Below the pieces are notes generated by a model that saw nothing but the letters and a program-made list of their open reading frames with translations, was not told where the DNA came from and ran no database searches. This document shows positions 45,025 through 54,258 of a stretch of DNA of 64,000 bases, one piece after another. Every line of letters starts with the position of its first letter. Position 1 is the first letter of the stretch. The position numbers and the translations under genes were made by a program. Origin of the DNA: Thecaphora thlaspeos (lineage: Eukaryota; Basidiomycota; Ustilaginomycetes; Urocystidales; Glomosporiaceae); contig UWYS01000018.1 in NCBI GenBank assembly GCA_900291925.1, positions 484,247 to 548,246 on the forward strand, in the 5' to 3' direction.

Positions 45025-46767
45025 TCACATTCCCAGCATGCCGCCCATGGCCCCGCCCGCGTACGCCATCGGCTTGATGTCGGGATGCGGCTGCGCCTCA
45101 AACGTCGTCCACTCAATGGTGCCGCGCTCGTCGATGCGCGCAAACGCCCCCTTGTTGCCCGTGCTATCGCAGTAGTTTGGCGCGGAAAAGACGGTGCAGC
45201 AGAGGCCGTCGTGCTCCTCGGCGTAGCCGCCGTGCCGCACCTCGTGGCTGCGCAGCACCGCCGTGATGCCGTTGAGCTCGCACCAGGCGCGCGTAATGTC
45301 CGGTCCAAAGCCGAGGCCGACGCCGCGCTTCGACGGCCCCCGACCCTTGGCCGCCTGCGGGTCCGACCAGAGGAGCTCCATCATCAGCCCCTCCTGCCCC
45401 GGCTGGCCGATGCGGAACCGGTCGATGGCGCGGATCTCGTCGAGCGTCACGCCGTCCCTCGAGAATAGGCCGCCGTGGACGACAAAGAAGCGCTTCAATC
45501 CCTTGTCCTTGCTGAGGATGGGCGACTTTTGCGCGAGCGAGACGTGGTGCGGCAGCTCGCCGCCCTGCAGCGGCGTCGCGGGGGCGGTGATGAGCGTCGA
45601 GAGCGGGAGCGCGACGAACGCCTCGGTGAACAGCTTGAACGTCATGTCGCCGCTGAACTTGGCCTTGCACTCGCCCTCGAAGCCGTAGACCTTGTTCATG
45701 TCGTTCGTCTCGTGGTTGCCGCGGTTAACGAGAGTCGTCTTGGGGTAGAGCCACTTGTACGCAAAGATGGTCAGCGCGATCTCGACCGACCAGCTACCGC
45801 GGTCGACAAAGTCGCCGTTGAAGAGGATCGCGTGGTCGGCCGCCGGCTTGCCCGTGAGCGAGAGCAGGTGGAGGAAGTCATAGAACTGGCCGTGCGTGTC
45901 GCCGACGACGTCGATCGTCTGGCCGAGCGGCACCTCGTAGTCGACCAGCGGCGGCTCCTGCTCCATCTGCCGGAGCGCGCCGAGGATGATCTGCCACGCT
46001 AGGCGCACCGGGAGCCGGCCGCCGTCCTTGAAAAAGTCGAGCATCGCCTCGATGAACTCGACGTCAATCTTGCCGAGGTGGCGTGTGGCCTGGTCGTCGC
46101 CCTCCTTGAGCTTAGGACCAGTGTAGCTGGCGGGGAGCGTGCATCCGCCGGTCCCCTCGCACAGGTGCTCCTCGACGGTCTGGGACGGCTTGACGCCCTC
46201 TGCGGCCTTGATGGCCTTTTCGAACTTGAGCCTGCGGATGAGCTTGACGGTGGCGTCGAGCTGGGCCTTTACGTCCGGGTTCCTCGGCTCGAGGCTGCGG
46301 AGCATCTTGAGGTCCGGGAGCGCCGACTTGGGGTCGAGGATGCTGAGGTGGCCGCGTGCGCGGCGGTAGTAGGCCTTTGAGAACTTGGGGTCGAGCTGGA
46401 TGGCCCTTGTCGCGTCTTCGATGGCGAGGCCGTGCTGCTCGAGCTTGAGCTCGCACGCTGCGCGGTTCGAGTAGACGGCGGGCACGGTGGGGTCGAGCGC
46501 GATGCTCTCGCCGTACTTTTGCTTTGCATCTTCAAACTGCTTCGAGAGGAAGAGGGAGTTTCCCTCGTCCTTGAGCGCCTGTGCGCGCGTCCGCCGCTCC
46601 TCTACGGGGAGCTGTGCCTCTGCCTTTGTGGGCGAGGGGGGCAGGTCTGCGGATGTGGCCGAGGCCTGGTCAAGATTGGCGGTCGAGATGGAGGATGCGG
46701 CGGTGAGCGGGGACGAGGGATCGGTAGAGGGTGCCGACAAAGACGACGCGGGCTGGGAGTCGGACAT
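45025..46767 (-). CDS. PPT1: Serine/threonine protein phosphatase 5 (PP5/PPT1)
   Basis: Single exon, 580 residues from the ATG at 46767. A Ser/Ala-rich leader is followed by three TPR repeats at about residues 55-170 (AQALKDEGNSLFLSKQFEDA; AVYSNRAACELKLEQHGLAI; SKAYYRRARGHLSILDPKSA). The PPP catalytic domain has its metal and phosphate motifs intact: VVGDTHGQFYD (~288), NGDFVDRG, NRGNHET, and later FSAPNYCDSTGN. The C-terminus is GGAMGGMLGM. PP5 binds HSP90 via the TPRs, which also auto-inhibit the phosphatase, and dephosphorylates CDC37 and other clients. The N-terminal leader is longer than in yeast PPT1 (513 residues). The upstream open frame with His-rich repeats is judged to be 5' UTR. 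Confidence 0.95.
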   Translation of the reverse strand: MSDSQPASSLSAPSTDPSSPLTAASSISTANLDQASATSADLPPSPTKAEAQLPVEERRTRAQALKDEGNSLFLSKQFEDAKQKYGESIALDPTVPAVYSNRAACELKLEQHGLAIEDATRAIQLDPKFSKAYYRRARGHLSILDPKSALPDLKMLRSLEPRNPDVKAQLDATVKLIRRLKFEKAIKAAEGVKPSQTVEEHLCEGTGGCTLPASYTGPKLKEGDDQATRHLGKIDVEFIEAMLDFFKDGGRLPVRLAWQIILGALRQMEQEPPLVDYEVPLGQTIDVVGDTHGQFYDFLHLLSLTGKPAADHAILFNGDFVDRGSWSVEIALTIFAYKWLYPKTTLVNRGNHETNDMNKVYGFEGECKAKFSGDMTFKLFTEAFVALPLSTLITAPATPLQGGELPHHVSLAQKSPILSKDKGLKRFFVVHGGLFSRDGVTLDEIRAIDRFRIGQPGQEGLMMELLWSDPQAAKGRGPSKRGVGLGFGPDITRAWCELNGITAVLRSHEVRHGGYAEEHDGLCCTVFSAPNYCDSTGNKGAFARIDERGTIEWTTFEAQPHPDIKPMAYAGGAMGGMLGM

Positions 46768-47353
46768 GGCCGCGGGTGGTGACGGGTTCGGGTGCGGGTG
46801 CGGGAGGAGAGGGGACGTTGCGACGATGCGGGCGGGGTGCATGCGAGCGTGGGTGCGGGTGTGCGTGTGGGTGTGCCCGGGGGCAGGGGGACCGTCTAGA
46901 TGCTGTTGCGCTGCGTATAGAGAGCGGAGGCCAAAGTGACGGAGCAAGGGAGACGGGCAGTCGAGCGAGAGGTGGAGCGCGTGGTGGTGGTGGTGGTGGT
47001 GGCAAGGAGGAAGCGAAAGGTGAACAAGAAGAAACGGGCGTCTTGCAAGGGCGCAGGGCACGCCTCAAAAGAGTCTTTTAGTGCAGAGTGCATTTTTCCC
47101 CTGCCTCGCCTGCCGTGGTGCGTGCTCGCCTGGCGCGGTACCCTAGTCTGCGCTGACCCACCCGCTCGGAACTCGGAAAGCGGATCCCGCGTGAGAAGCG
47201 GGCTGCGGTGGCACGTCGAGAAAGGTGGAGAAAGGTGGAGCTTGAGCCAGCGCACCGTCGTGTCCTCGTGTCCTCGTTAGCCCCCCCATCTCGTTATCCC
47301 CCCCCCCCACTGAATCTCGAACTGCCCCGCCCTCGACGCACATCAACTTCGCC
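46768..47353. other. Divergent promoter region PPT1 / disordered-protein gene
   Basis: Head-to-head intergenic region with short GTGGTGGTG repeats near 46980 and C homopolymers at 47281-47287 and 47298-47308. No gene. Confidence 0.6.
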
Positions 47354-50300
47354 ATGACCGGCCAAGACCCGCCAACAGCCTCAGCGCCCAGTACATCCAG
47401 AGTGACCCGCTCGTCCGGCAGAGCGACCCTCGCCTCCACCAGCGCATCACCAAACAAGCCCAAACGGCACCCCACTGAAGCACCACAGCCAGCACCAGGC
47501 GGCGCTCGCTCCACAGCCACACCACCTGCCCTAGCTGCCTTCTCCGGCGTCACCCCGCGAGCCTCACCCGCGCCATCGACGCGGACCGCAGACCTGGCAC
47601 CATCCTCCTCAGCACCACCGCGACCACCACCATCATCAACGCAGCAGCAGCAGCAGCCGCCTACCGCCAGCGACAAGCAGGCGAGATCAACGACCAACAA
47701 GGCCAAAAAGGCGCAAAGGTGGGACGGCTACGACGGGACCTTCAAGGAAAAGTGCAAGTCAAAGCTCGCGAGGGAGGCCGCCCTAGACGAAGGCCGCGGC
47801 GAACCGCCGAGAAAGGCGCTCAGGCCCAGGAGAAACGCCAGACGCAGGCCAGGCGAGGATCGCAGCACCGATCGCGCCGAGGGCGACGGCGACGACGGGG
47901 AGGAAGAGGAAGAGATCCACTTCCGCACGTCGCCCGTACTGGGGGCCTCCCGCGATGCCAGCGCAGCAAATGGAAAGCAAAAGGACCACCCCGTCGTCGT
48001 CATCGAGATCAGCTCCGACTCGGACGCCAACCAGCTCGCCTCGTCCTCGTCGCTGCTCGGCGGCCGCCGCAAGGGTGCCTTGAGCGGCAGACCGGCGCCC
48101 ATTATCCTCTTCTCCGACTCATCCTCGGCAGACGAAGGCGAAGCCGCCCGCCAGGTGTCCGCCTCGCCCTCGAAACGGCTCCTGGCTACCCGTCGTTCCA
48201 CCCGCTCCCAGTCCAGATCTCCGCTGCCGGGACCCTCGGCGTCGTCTGGCAGACCTCCGACGAACGACGTCGAGATCAAGTACGATGACCTCGTCCACCA
48301 TCTCCGAGGAACAGAGGACAGCATGCGGTTGAAGCGCGAACCCTCCGCCACAGCGACACCGCATCGCAGCGCCTCGAGGATCCTCTCTCGCTTCAGCCGC
48401 CCCGGTGAATCGCCCTACAGTCTGCTCCTCCAGCAAGGGCGCAAGAGGCAGGAGGAGGGCGTGTCGCTGCAGGCTCAATTGCCGCCCGACAAACGGCTAG
48501 CCAGAGGGCCGGCGGAACAGGAGCAGGCCGCGAAGGAGCCAGCCGAAGAGAAGTTTGCGGAGGAGGAACCGGCACAGGAGGAAGAAGAGCTGGCGCAAGA
48601 TCAAGAGGAGCCCAGGTGTGAGGAGTCAGGAGAAAGGATGGAAGAGCTCGCAAAAGAGCGTGAGGAGCCAGTGGGCGAGGAGGTAGCAGGAGGGGTAGAG
48701 GAAGCAGCAGGCGAAGAGTCAGCAGAAAAGGAAGAGGCGCTCGTAGAAGAGCAAGAGGGACCAGCAAGCGAGGAGTTAGCAGGAAAGGAAGAAGAGCTCA
48801 AAGAAGAGCAAGAGGAGCTGGAGCTGGGGGAAGGGGAAGACGAGCAGCAACGCCTCCGCGCGGAATTGTTGTCGCCGTCGGACCCGATGTCGCCGGCAGC
48901 GAGGCTGTACGCGATGCGGACAGCAAAGATGAAAGGGAACTCGCTGGAGGCGGCCACCAGCCCGCCGCTGACCTCGCTCGACGAGCTTCTGCCGGAGCAG
49001 GACGACGACGGATTCGTCGCCACCGCGGCCGAAGAGCAGGCGGACGAGACGATGCCCGAGGATGCCGGGCCCCAGGCCGACGTCGAGGCCGACGCCGAAC
49101 AGCCCGCGCCACCACCTGCGCTGGAAGAGGCCGTCCCCACCGCCGCGGGCGCGGACGCGATTTCAGGTTTAGAACCTGTCGGAGATGCCTCTTTGGGCTC
49201 GGTACCCGCCGTTCCGGACCACGTCGACCCCGCTTTCGCCAGTTCCGCTTCGGACCACCGCGAGACCGCCATCGTCGATGACGATGTCGGGAATGGCGAC
49301 GATGGCGAGGAAGCTGCAGCGAGCGAAGAGAGTGAGCTCTCCGAGGACGAGCTTGAGGATGAGCTTGAGGACGAACATCAATCCGACGCTCCCGACGACG
49401 CCATGGACGTGACCGCAGGCTTCGGAGACGGTGCTGGACCGGTGCCGGACGTCCGGCCTTTGGAGAACGAGCCACCGGACCAGCTTTTGGAACCGCCAAG
49501 CGTCGAACGTCAGGTCGATGAGGCGGCGCACGTGAAAAAGGTCGTCGACCAGCTGCAAGACAGCGTCGATCATCAGCTCCAGCAGCAGCAGCAGCAGCTC
49601 CCCGACGACCAACAATGGCAGGAGCGGCAGCACGACCACTCACCGCCCGATGAGCTCATCGGCGATGTGTCAACGGCCAGTCCCCACGAGGCAGACAACA
49701 ACGAGCTCAGCGAGGCTAGCAAGGCCAACGTTGTCGTCACGAATCCCAACGAACCAGAGAAGCCCGTCCAGCAGACCGAAGGTGAACTCTTCACGGATGC
49801 GTCCAGCCGCTCTCCGCTTTCCGATTCACCGCCGCAATCTCCCGAGCTGACGGAAGAAGCGGTCACGGACGCTGTGGAAGGCGCCGTCGACCGGCCGTCT
49901 GCTGCGGCCTCGTCACCACCTACAGCGGTTGATGCCGTTGTCGAGACTGCCGACGCCGAGCCGCCGCACGAGGCCGGAGACGGAGATGCCGACTTGCCAC
50001 AAGCGACCATCGAAGATGACGATGCAGAAGCTGCCGAGGTGGAGCTGCATCTCTCCGTGGTACCTCACAATGCAGACGGAAGTGCTCAGCCGAGAGCTGC
50101 TGCTGTAGCGGAAGAGGACGTCGCCGTCCGTGCAAAGGACCAAGACTTACAGATGGCCTCCCCCGCCACCGCGACGGTGACCGCCGTCGCCCCGGAGGAC
50201 TTCCCGGTACCGGCTGGCGTCGATGCTGCTGCCGGGGCAAGGGGCTCCGACGTTTCACCGGCGCAGGCGTCCTCTCCCGAGATCACCATCGTCGGTTCAT

Positions 50301-53300
50301 CTCACTCAGTCGCAGCCGCTGTGCCTTCGAACGCAGACGCAAACGCAAGCTCGAGCGCCGGCCCCAGCGCGAGCGCCAGCACTTCCGTCAGCGATCGCCG
50401 CAAAGCGCGAGAATTGCGACGGCAGAACAAGATCTATCACGTCATCGGCTGGGAGAATCTCTACGGCGGCGGGGCCCAGCACAAGAGCCAGACTCCGGCT
50501 CTTGGCAGTCGCAAGCGGATCCGGGAGGCATCGGGACCTCGCCGTGATGCTTCCACACCGGCTGTCAACTCGCTCAAAGAGGTTTTTGCCAGAGGCGTCA
50601 CTCGCGGGCCTACCGCTGCACCGGAAACGGAGGCAGAGCCGAACAGTAGCAGTTCAGTTGGCTTAAAGAGGAAGGCGCCGGACGAGCCAACGGAGGTCTC
50701 GGACGCCGCTGCACTGCAGCAGACGATTGGCGGACAGGACGAGGGGCCACCAGACGAGCGCACGTCTTCGAAGCGAAGACGGCGAGCCTTTCCCGAAGGA
50801 GTGGCTGCTGCGACCAACGACAGCGCTACAGCCGCCGCATTTGCTGCTTCTGCCGCTGCTGCGGCGGTCGAGTCGCGCGAGGACTCCCCAACCACGCACT
50901 CGCACGCTGCGGCGGCGGTATCGAGTGCCACACCCGGTTTCGCAAAGGAGGCGAGCGACAGCGCAGCGACGACAACGATGTCCAACGAGAGACCCGTGTC
51001 GATATCCGTGCCTCTCGCCGCAACGACGTCCGGCCCCGCCTCCGACGCCCAGCCTCCCGTTGCCCTGCCTCAGAACGATGCGCCAACCTCTTCGGCACCC
51101 CTGACAGCGCGAGAAGCTTCGGCTGCCGCTGCATCTGCTGCAAGCGCATCGAAGAGGGCTCTTGCCGGTGCCAGCACCGACGTATCGGTGCCGCCGGCAG
51201 CATCCCACGCCCTGCCCGCCGCCTCAACGAGCGTGGCAGCCTCTGCCTCCGCAACACCTGCTCCGCCGGACTCGCCGACCGGCCCTTCAGCCTTGAACCT
51301 CGCGTTGATCGAAGAGGTCGCCCAAGCCATCGCGGGCCAAGACAAGTCGATTGACGCCGCTATGAAGCTCTACTTCCAACGTTGTCTAGGCAGCCTATCC
51401 GCTGAGGACCCCACGCGGCAAAAGGTGCTGGTTTGCTTCCAGCAGCTGCAGAATCAGCCGTCGGCCCAGTCGAAAGGCCTCATCAGCATGGTCAAGAAGA
51501 CGCTGCCACCGACAATCATTAAAGAGCTGGTGTGCCTCAGCAGCGCGTACACCCGCAACGTCCGCGTGCCAAACTCGGCCGTGTCACGGAGGATCATGGA
51601 GTACTCGGCGGCGGCGGCGGCGGCGGCGGGACGGAGCGGGCAGACGTCTGGAAGAGCGCCGGAGAGCTCATCGCGGGCTGGAACGAGCCCAGCAGCGCCA
51701 GCATTGACGACACAGGCTGCCACTATGCGCTTGTCCGCGCTCGCGACTGACGAGATCGCCGGCGCTTCCGCCGAGTCAGGAGCCATGACTGCGCAGACCG
51801 GCGCGGCTGATCAAAATCAAGTGTCAGCAGCAGCAACAAGCACGTCTCCCTCGACCGCCCACGCGTCCGGCGAGACAGCGCTTCGAGCCAGCGCGCAGCA
51901 GGGCCTGGAGGGCGAAGAGCGCAGCAGCACAGAAGTGGTGGTCGCCCCACCGGCAGCAGCCGCCCGTGCAGAGGCGCCGGCCACGGTATCCACAGGGGCC
52001 AGCCCAGCGGACACAGCGGTGGCTCCAGCAGATGGCGTTTCCTCGCCAGTGCAGCATCCGCTTAGTGCGGCGCCGGTCGCTCCTGAGGGTGAGAAGCCGC
52101 AGCGACCCGCAGAAGGCAGACAGCCGGCGCCGCCGGAAGCTGAAGGGGCTCAGGCAGATGCAGCCAGCGCAGCCGCACGTGAAGGACCCGCTGCCGATGT
52201 TGGAGTAACGCAAGGAGGCGAGGCGGAGGCAGAGCCAGAGGAGGAGGCGACGGCCGAGGAGGTGTTTGAGAATCTCCGCGACAGCCTCCGGCCCGTCGAC
52301 GGCGACGAGCGCCTCGGTCGGGCGCTACTGCAGAGCATCCTCGATGACATCGGCACGATCACCAAGCGGCCGGTCACCGTCGACGAGCTCGACGACCAGC
52401 CGCAGGATCCTGATATCGAGCTGGTGCGCTGGCGCTACGATGCCAACGAGTGGACGAAGCCAGACAAGGGCCTGCCGTCCGAGTGCTTCCGCCAGCTGAG
52501 CCCGTCCGTCATCCATTCGGGCGCGCCGGCGCTAATGCGCAAATCGAAAGAGGAACTGTTGGACGAGACGACGCACTACGAGGTGACGCAGACGCTGATA
52601 GAGCGCTACACCGTCTCGGAGCTGCTGCGCGGCGTGCTCGAGTTCCCCAGCGTCCAGAGGGCCATGATGGATGTAGAGGCCGAGGCAAGAAGGTGGCGGT
52701 CGCAGCAGGCCCGGGTGGCGGCGTTCGCAGCCGCAACAGCCGCAGCCGCAGCCGTTCCGACTGCGGGTCCACCGCCTCGACCTTCAGTGTCGGTACCGCC
52801 GCCGCTCATTCACGTCACCCCGGGGCTCCGATCCACTCTGACGCCGCTGCCACAGTACTACCAGCAGCCGGCGCCGCTCGTCCGACCTGGAACCGTGTCC
52901 CCTCGACCTGGTGCACCTGCCGTAGGTAGACCTCCCCCGCACGGCTCCGCCTCATCTTCGTCGTCGTCCATGCCCTCGAAACCTTGGCCGCCGCAGCGCA
53001 TGCAGCAGGGTGCGCGCCCGCCCGTCTCATCGGCGGCGGAGCAGCACATCGCACCGGTTGTCTTGTATTCCACTAGCGGGCCCCTCACGGTTGCGCCGAG
53101 CAGGACCGCCACAAGCGCAGAAACTTCCACGGCACTGCATTCAGGACCGACGCCGACACCCTCGTTCATCTCTACCGGGCCGGCACCTCCTCGAGCGCCG
53201 ACGGGCTACATGAATCAAGTGAGCGCAACGCAGCAACAGCAACAGCACCACCACCACCACCAGCCGTCGCAGGGCAGCATGCCCTCTCCATCGACGGTGC

Positions 53301-53842
53301 GAAGATGGCTCGCGTCGACGCTAGACGCAGCGATGCTCCACCCGACTCCGGCCGTCGCCCCTACCGCACCCGCGCCCTCGTCGGCACCAGCACCGGGACC
53401 GGCACCGCCTCCGATGCGTCTACCAGATCTAGGCGGCCACGCCCTGTCGTTCGTCGAACACGTCTGTTCCTCCCACTGCGAGACGGGTCAAGAATTCACG
53501 CTCACCCCTTCCTCACTGCGCGTTCTACTCTTGAACTCTCAAGCCGACTCGATTCGTCTATCGGACGCCTCCTCCCACGAATCGACCAAACGACTCTACA
53601 CTACGATCCTCGTGTTGGCCGAGAAGACGATGACGTCTGTGACTGAGTTTGAAAGGGTCAAATCAGTCGTTCAGGGACGGAGTGAACCTTTGGCGATGGT
53701 GGAAAACTTGAAGAAGGCGGATACGGAACTAGAGGCTACGCTGAGTAGGTTGACGGGAGTGTCGAGAGGTACAGGTGCAGCTCCTGTTGTCTGGCTGGTC
53801 ATGCTTTGGGCTAGGGAAAGGTTGAGAATCGCTGCGGCCTGA
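47354..53842 (+). CDS. Hypothetical 2162-residue, largely disordered protein
   Basis: One uninterrupted 6.5-kb reading frame starting at ATG 47354 with no intron. Composition is dominated by Ala, Ser, Pro, Glu and Asp. Seen in order: a basic Ser/Pro-rich N-terminus; acidic patches around EEEEIHF and EISSDSD; Glu-rich imperfect repeats (~residues 380-500, units such as AEEEPAQEEEELAQ and GKEEELKEEQEELE); a long acidic region; a short conserved-looking basic segment RRQNKIYHVIGWENLYGGG (~1025). Two probably folded parts follow: ~1310-1400 (ALIEEVAQAIAGQDKSIDAA, QSKGLISMVKKTLPPTIIKE) and ~1635-1780 (LLQSILDDIGTITKRPVTVD, LIERYTVSELLRGVLEFPSV). A Pro/Gln/His-rich region and a C-terminal helical part (STKRLYTTILVLAEKTMTSV) close the protein. 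I do not recognise the family; acidic/basic patches suggest a nuclear protein, which is inference. Confidence 0.75.
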   Translation: MTGQDPPTASAPSTSRVTRSSGRATLASTSASPNKPKRHPTEAPQPAPGGARSTATPPALAAFSGVTPRASPAPSTRTADLAPSSSAPPRPPPSSTQQQQQPPTASDKQARSTTNKAKKAQRWDGYDGTFKEKCKSKLAREAALDEGRGEPPRKALRPRRNARRRPGEDRSTDRAEGDGDDGEEEEEIHFRTSPVLGASRDASAANGKQKDHPVVVIEISSDSDANQLASSSSLLGGRRKGALSGRPAPIILFSDSSSADEGEAARQVSASPSKRLLATRRSTRSQSRSPLPGPSASSGRPPTNDVEIKYDDLVHHLRGTEDSMRLKREPSATATPHRSASRILSRFSRPGESPYSLLLQQGRKRQEEGVSLQAQLPPDKRLARGPAEQEQAAKEPAEEKFAEEEPAQEEEELAQDQEEPRCEESGERMEELAKEREEPVGEEVAGGVEEAAGEESAEKEEALVEEQEGPASEELAGKEEELKEEQEELELGEGEDEQQRLRAELLSPSDPMSPAARLYAMRTAKMKGNSLEAATSPPLTSLDELLPEQDDDGFVATAAEEQADETMPEDAGPQADVEADAEQPAPPPALEEAVPTAAGADAISGLEPVGDASLGSVPAVPDHVDPAFASSASDHRETAIVDDDVGNGDDGEEAAASEESELSEDELEDELEDEHQSDAPDDAMDVTAGFGDGAGPVPDVRPLENEPPDQLLEPPSVERQVDEAAHVKKVVDQLQDSVDHQLQQQQQQLPDDQQWQERQHDHSPPDELIGDVSTASPHEADNNELSEASKANVVVTNPNEPEKPVQQTEGELFTDASSRSPLSDSPPQSPELTEEAVTDAVEGAVDRPSAAASSPPTAVDAVVETADAEPPHEAGDGDADLPQATIEDDDAEAAEVELHLSVVPHNADGSAQPRAAAVAEEDVAVRAKDQDLQMASPATATVTAVAPEDFPVPAGVDAAAGARGSDVSPAQASSPEITIVGSSHSVAAAVPSNADANASSSAGPSASASTSVSDRRKARELRRQNKIYHVIGWENLYGGGAQHKSQTPALGSRKRIREASGPRRDASTPAVNSLKEVFARGVTRGPTAAPETEAEPNSSSSVGLKRKAPDEPTEVSDAAALQQTIGGQDEGPPDERTSSKRRRRAFPEGVAAATNDSATAAAFAASAAAAAVESREDSPTTHSHAAAAVSSATPGFAKEASDSAATTTMSNERPVSISVPLAATTSGPASDAQPPVALPQNDAPTSSAPLTAREASAAAASAASASKRALAGASTDVSVPPAASHALPAASTSVAASASATPAPPDSPTGPSALNLALIEEVAQAIAGQDKSIDAAMKLYFQRCLGSLSAEDPTRQKVLVCFQQLQNQPSAQSKGLISMVKKTLPPTIIKELVCLSSAYTRNVRVPNSAVSRRIMEYSAAAAAAAGRSGQTSGRAPESSSRAGTSPAAPALTTQAATMRLSALATDEIAGASAESGAMTAQTGAADQNQVSAAATSTSPSTAHASGETALRASAQQGLEGEERSSTEVVVAPPAAAARAEAPATVSTGASPADTAVAPADGVSSPVQHPLSAAPVAPEGEKPQRPAEGRQPAPPEAEGAQADAASAAAREGPAADVGVTQGGEAEAEPEEEATAEEVFENLRDSLRPVDGDERLGRALLQSILDDIGTITKRPVTVDELDDQPQDPDIELVRWRYDANEWTKPDKGLPSECFRQLSPSVIHSGAPALMRKSKEELLDETTHYEVTQTLIERYTVSELLRGVLEFPSVQRAMMDVEAEARRWRSQQARVAAFAAATAAAAAVPTAGPPPRPSVSVPPPLIHVTPGLRSTLTPLPQYYQQPAPLVRPGTVSPRPGAPAVGRPPPHGSASSSSSSMPSKPWPPQRMQQGARPPVSSAAEQHIAPVVLYSTSGPLTVAPSRTATSAETSTALHSGPTPTPSFISTGPAPPRAPTGYMNQVSATQQQQQHHHHHQPSQGSMPSPSTVRRWLASTLDAAMLHPTPAVAPTAPAPSSAPAPGPAPPPMRLPDLGGHALSFVEHVCSSHCETGQEFTLTPSSLRVLLLNSQADSIRLSDASSHESTKRLYTTILVLAEKTMTSVTEFERVKSVVQGRSEPLAMVENLKKADTELEATLSRLTGVSRGTGAAPVVWLVMLWARERLRIAAA

Positions 53843-54258
53843 TAGAATGAGGGTGCGTAGGGATGGGATATTGCCTTCGGTGATGAAATTTCGGTGTTGT
53901 CGTGTCGAACCTGCTAGGAGGACGTTAGACAAGCCTTGTATCTGTACAGTCAACCTAGTTAGTCTCTCTGAAGGTGAGAACGGCAATGAAGCATGGCTAT
54001 CATCTTGTCTCGTTGCATTTCTGACGGGACGCGCCCTTGTCCGTCGACCGTTGCGTCGCCTGCAATGGGGTTCTGCTTTGCCTGATTCCTCCGCTCTCTC
54101 CCCATCTCTCTGTTTCCCGCTCGTCAGCTATTGCCTCCGCGCTCTCCCTCTCTCTCTTGCTTGTCGCCCCTGCCCTCTCTGGCGCCCGCCCTTCCTGGTG
54201 ATTTAGGGTTGCGGCCGTCGCTTGTCCATCCCGACCCACCTTGCGACCCTCCACCTGA
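53843..54258. other. Tail-to-tail intergenic region
   Basis: Between the 3' ends of the disordered-protein gene and the NTPase-nuclease gene; no supported coding content. Confidence 0.55.
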
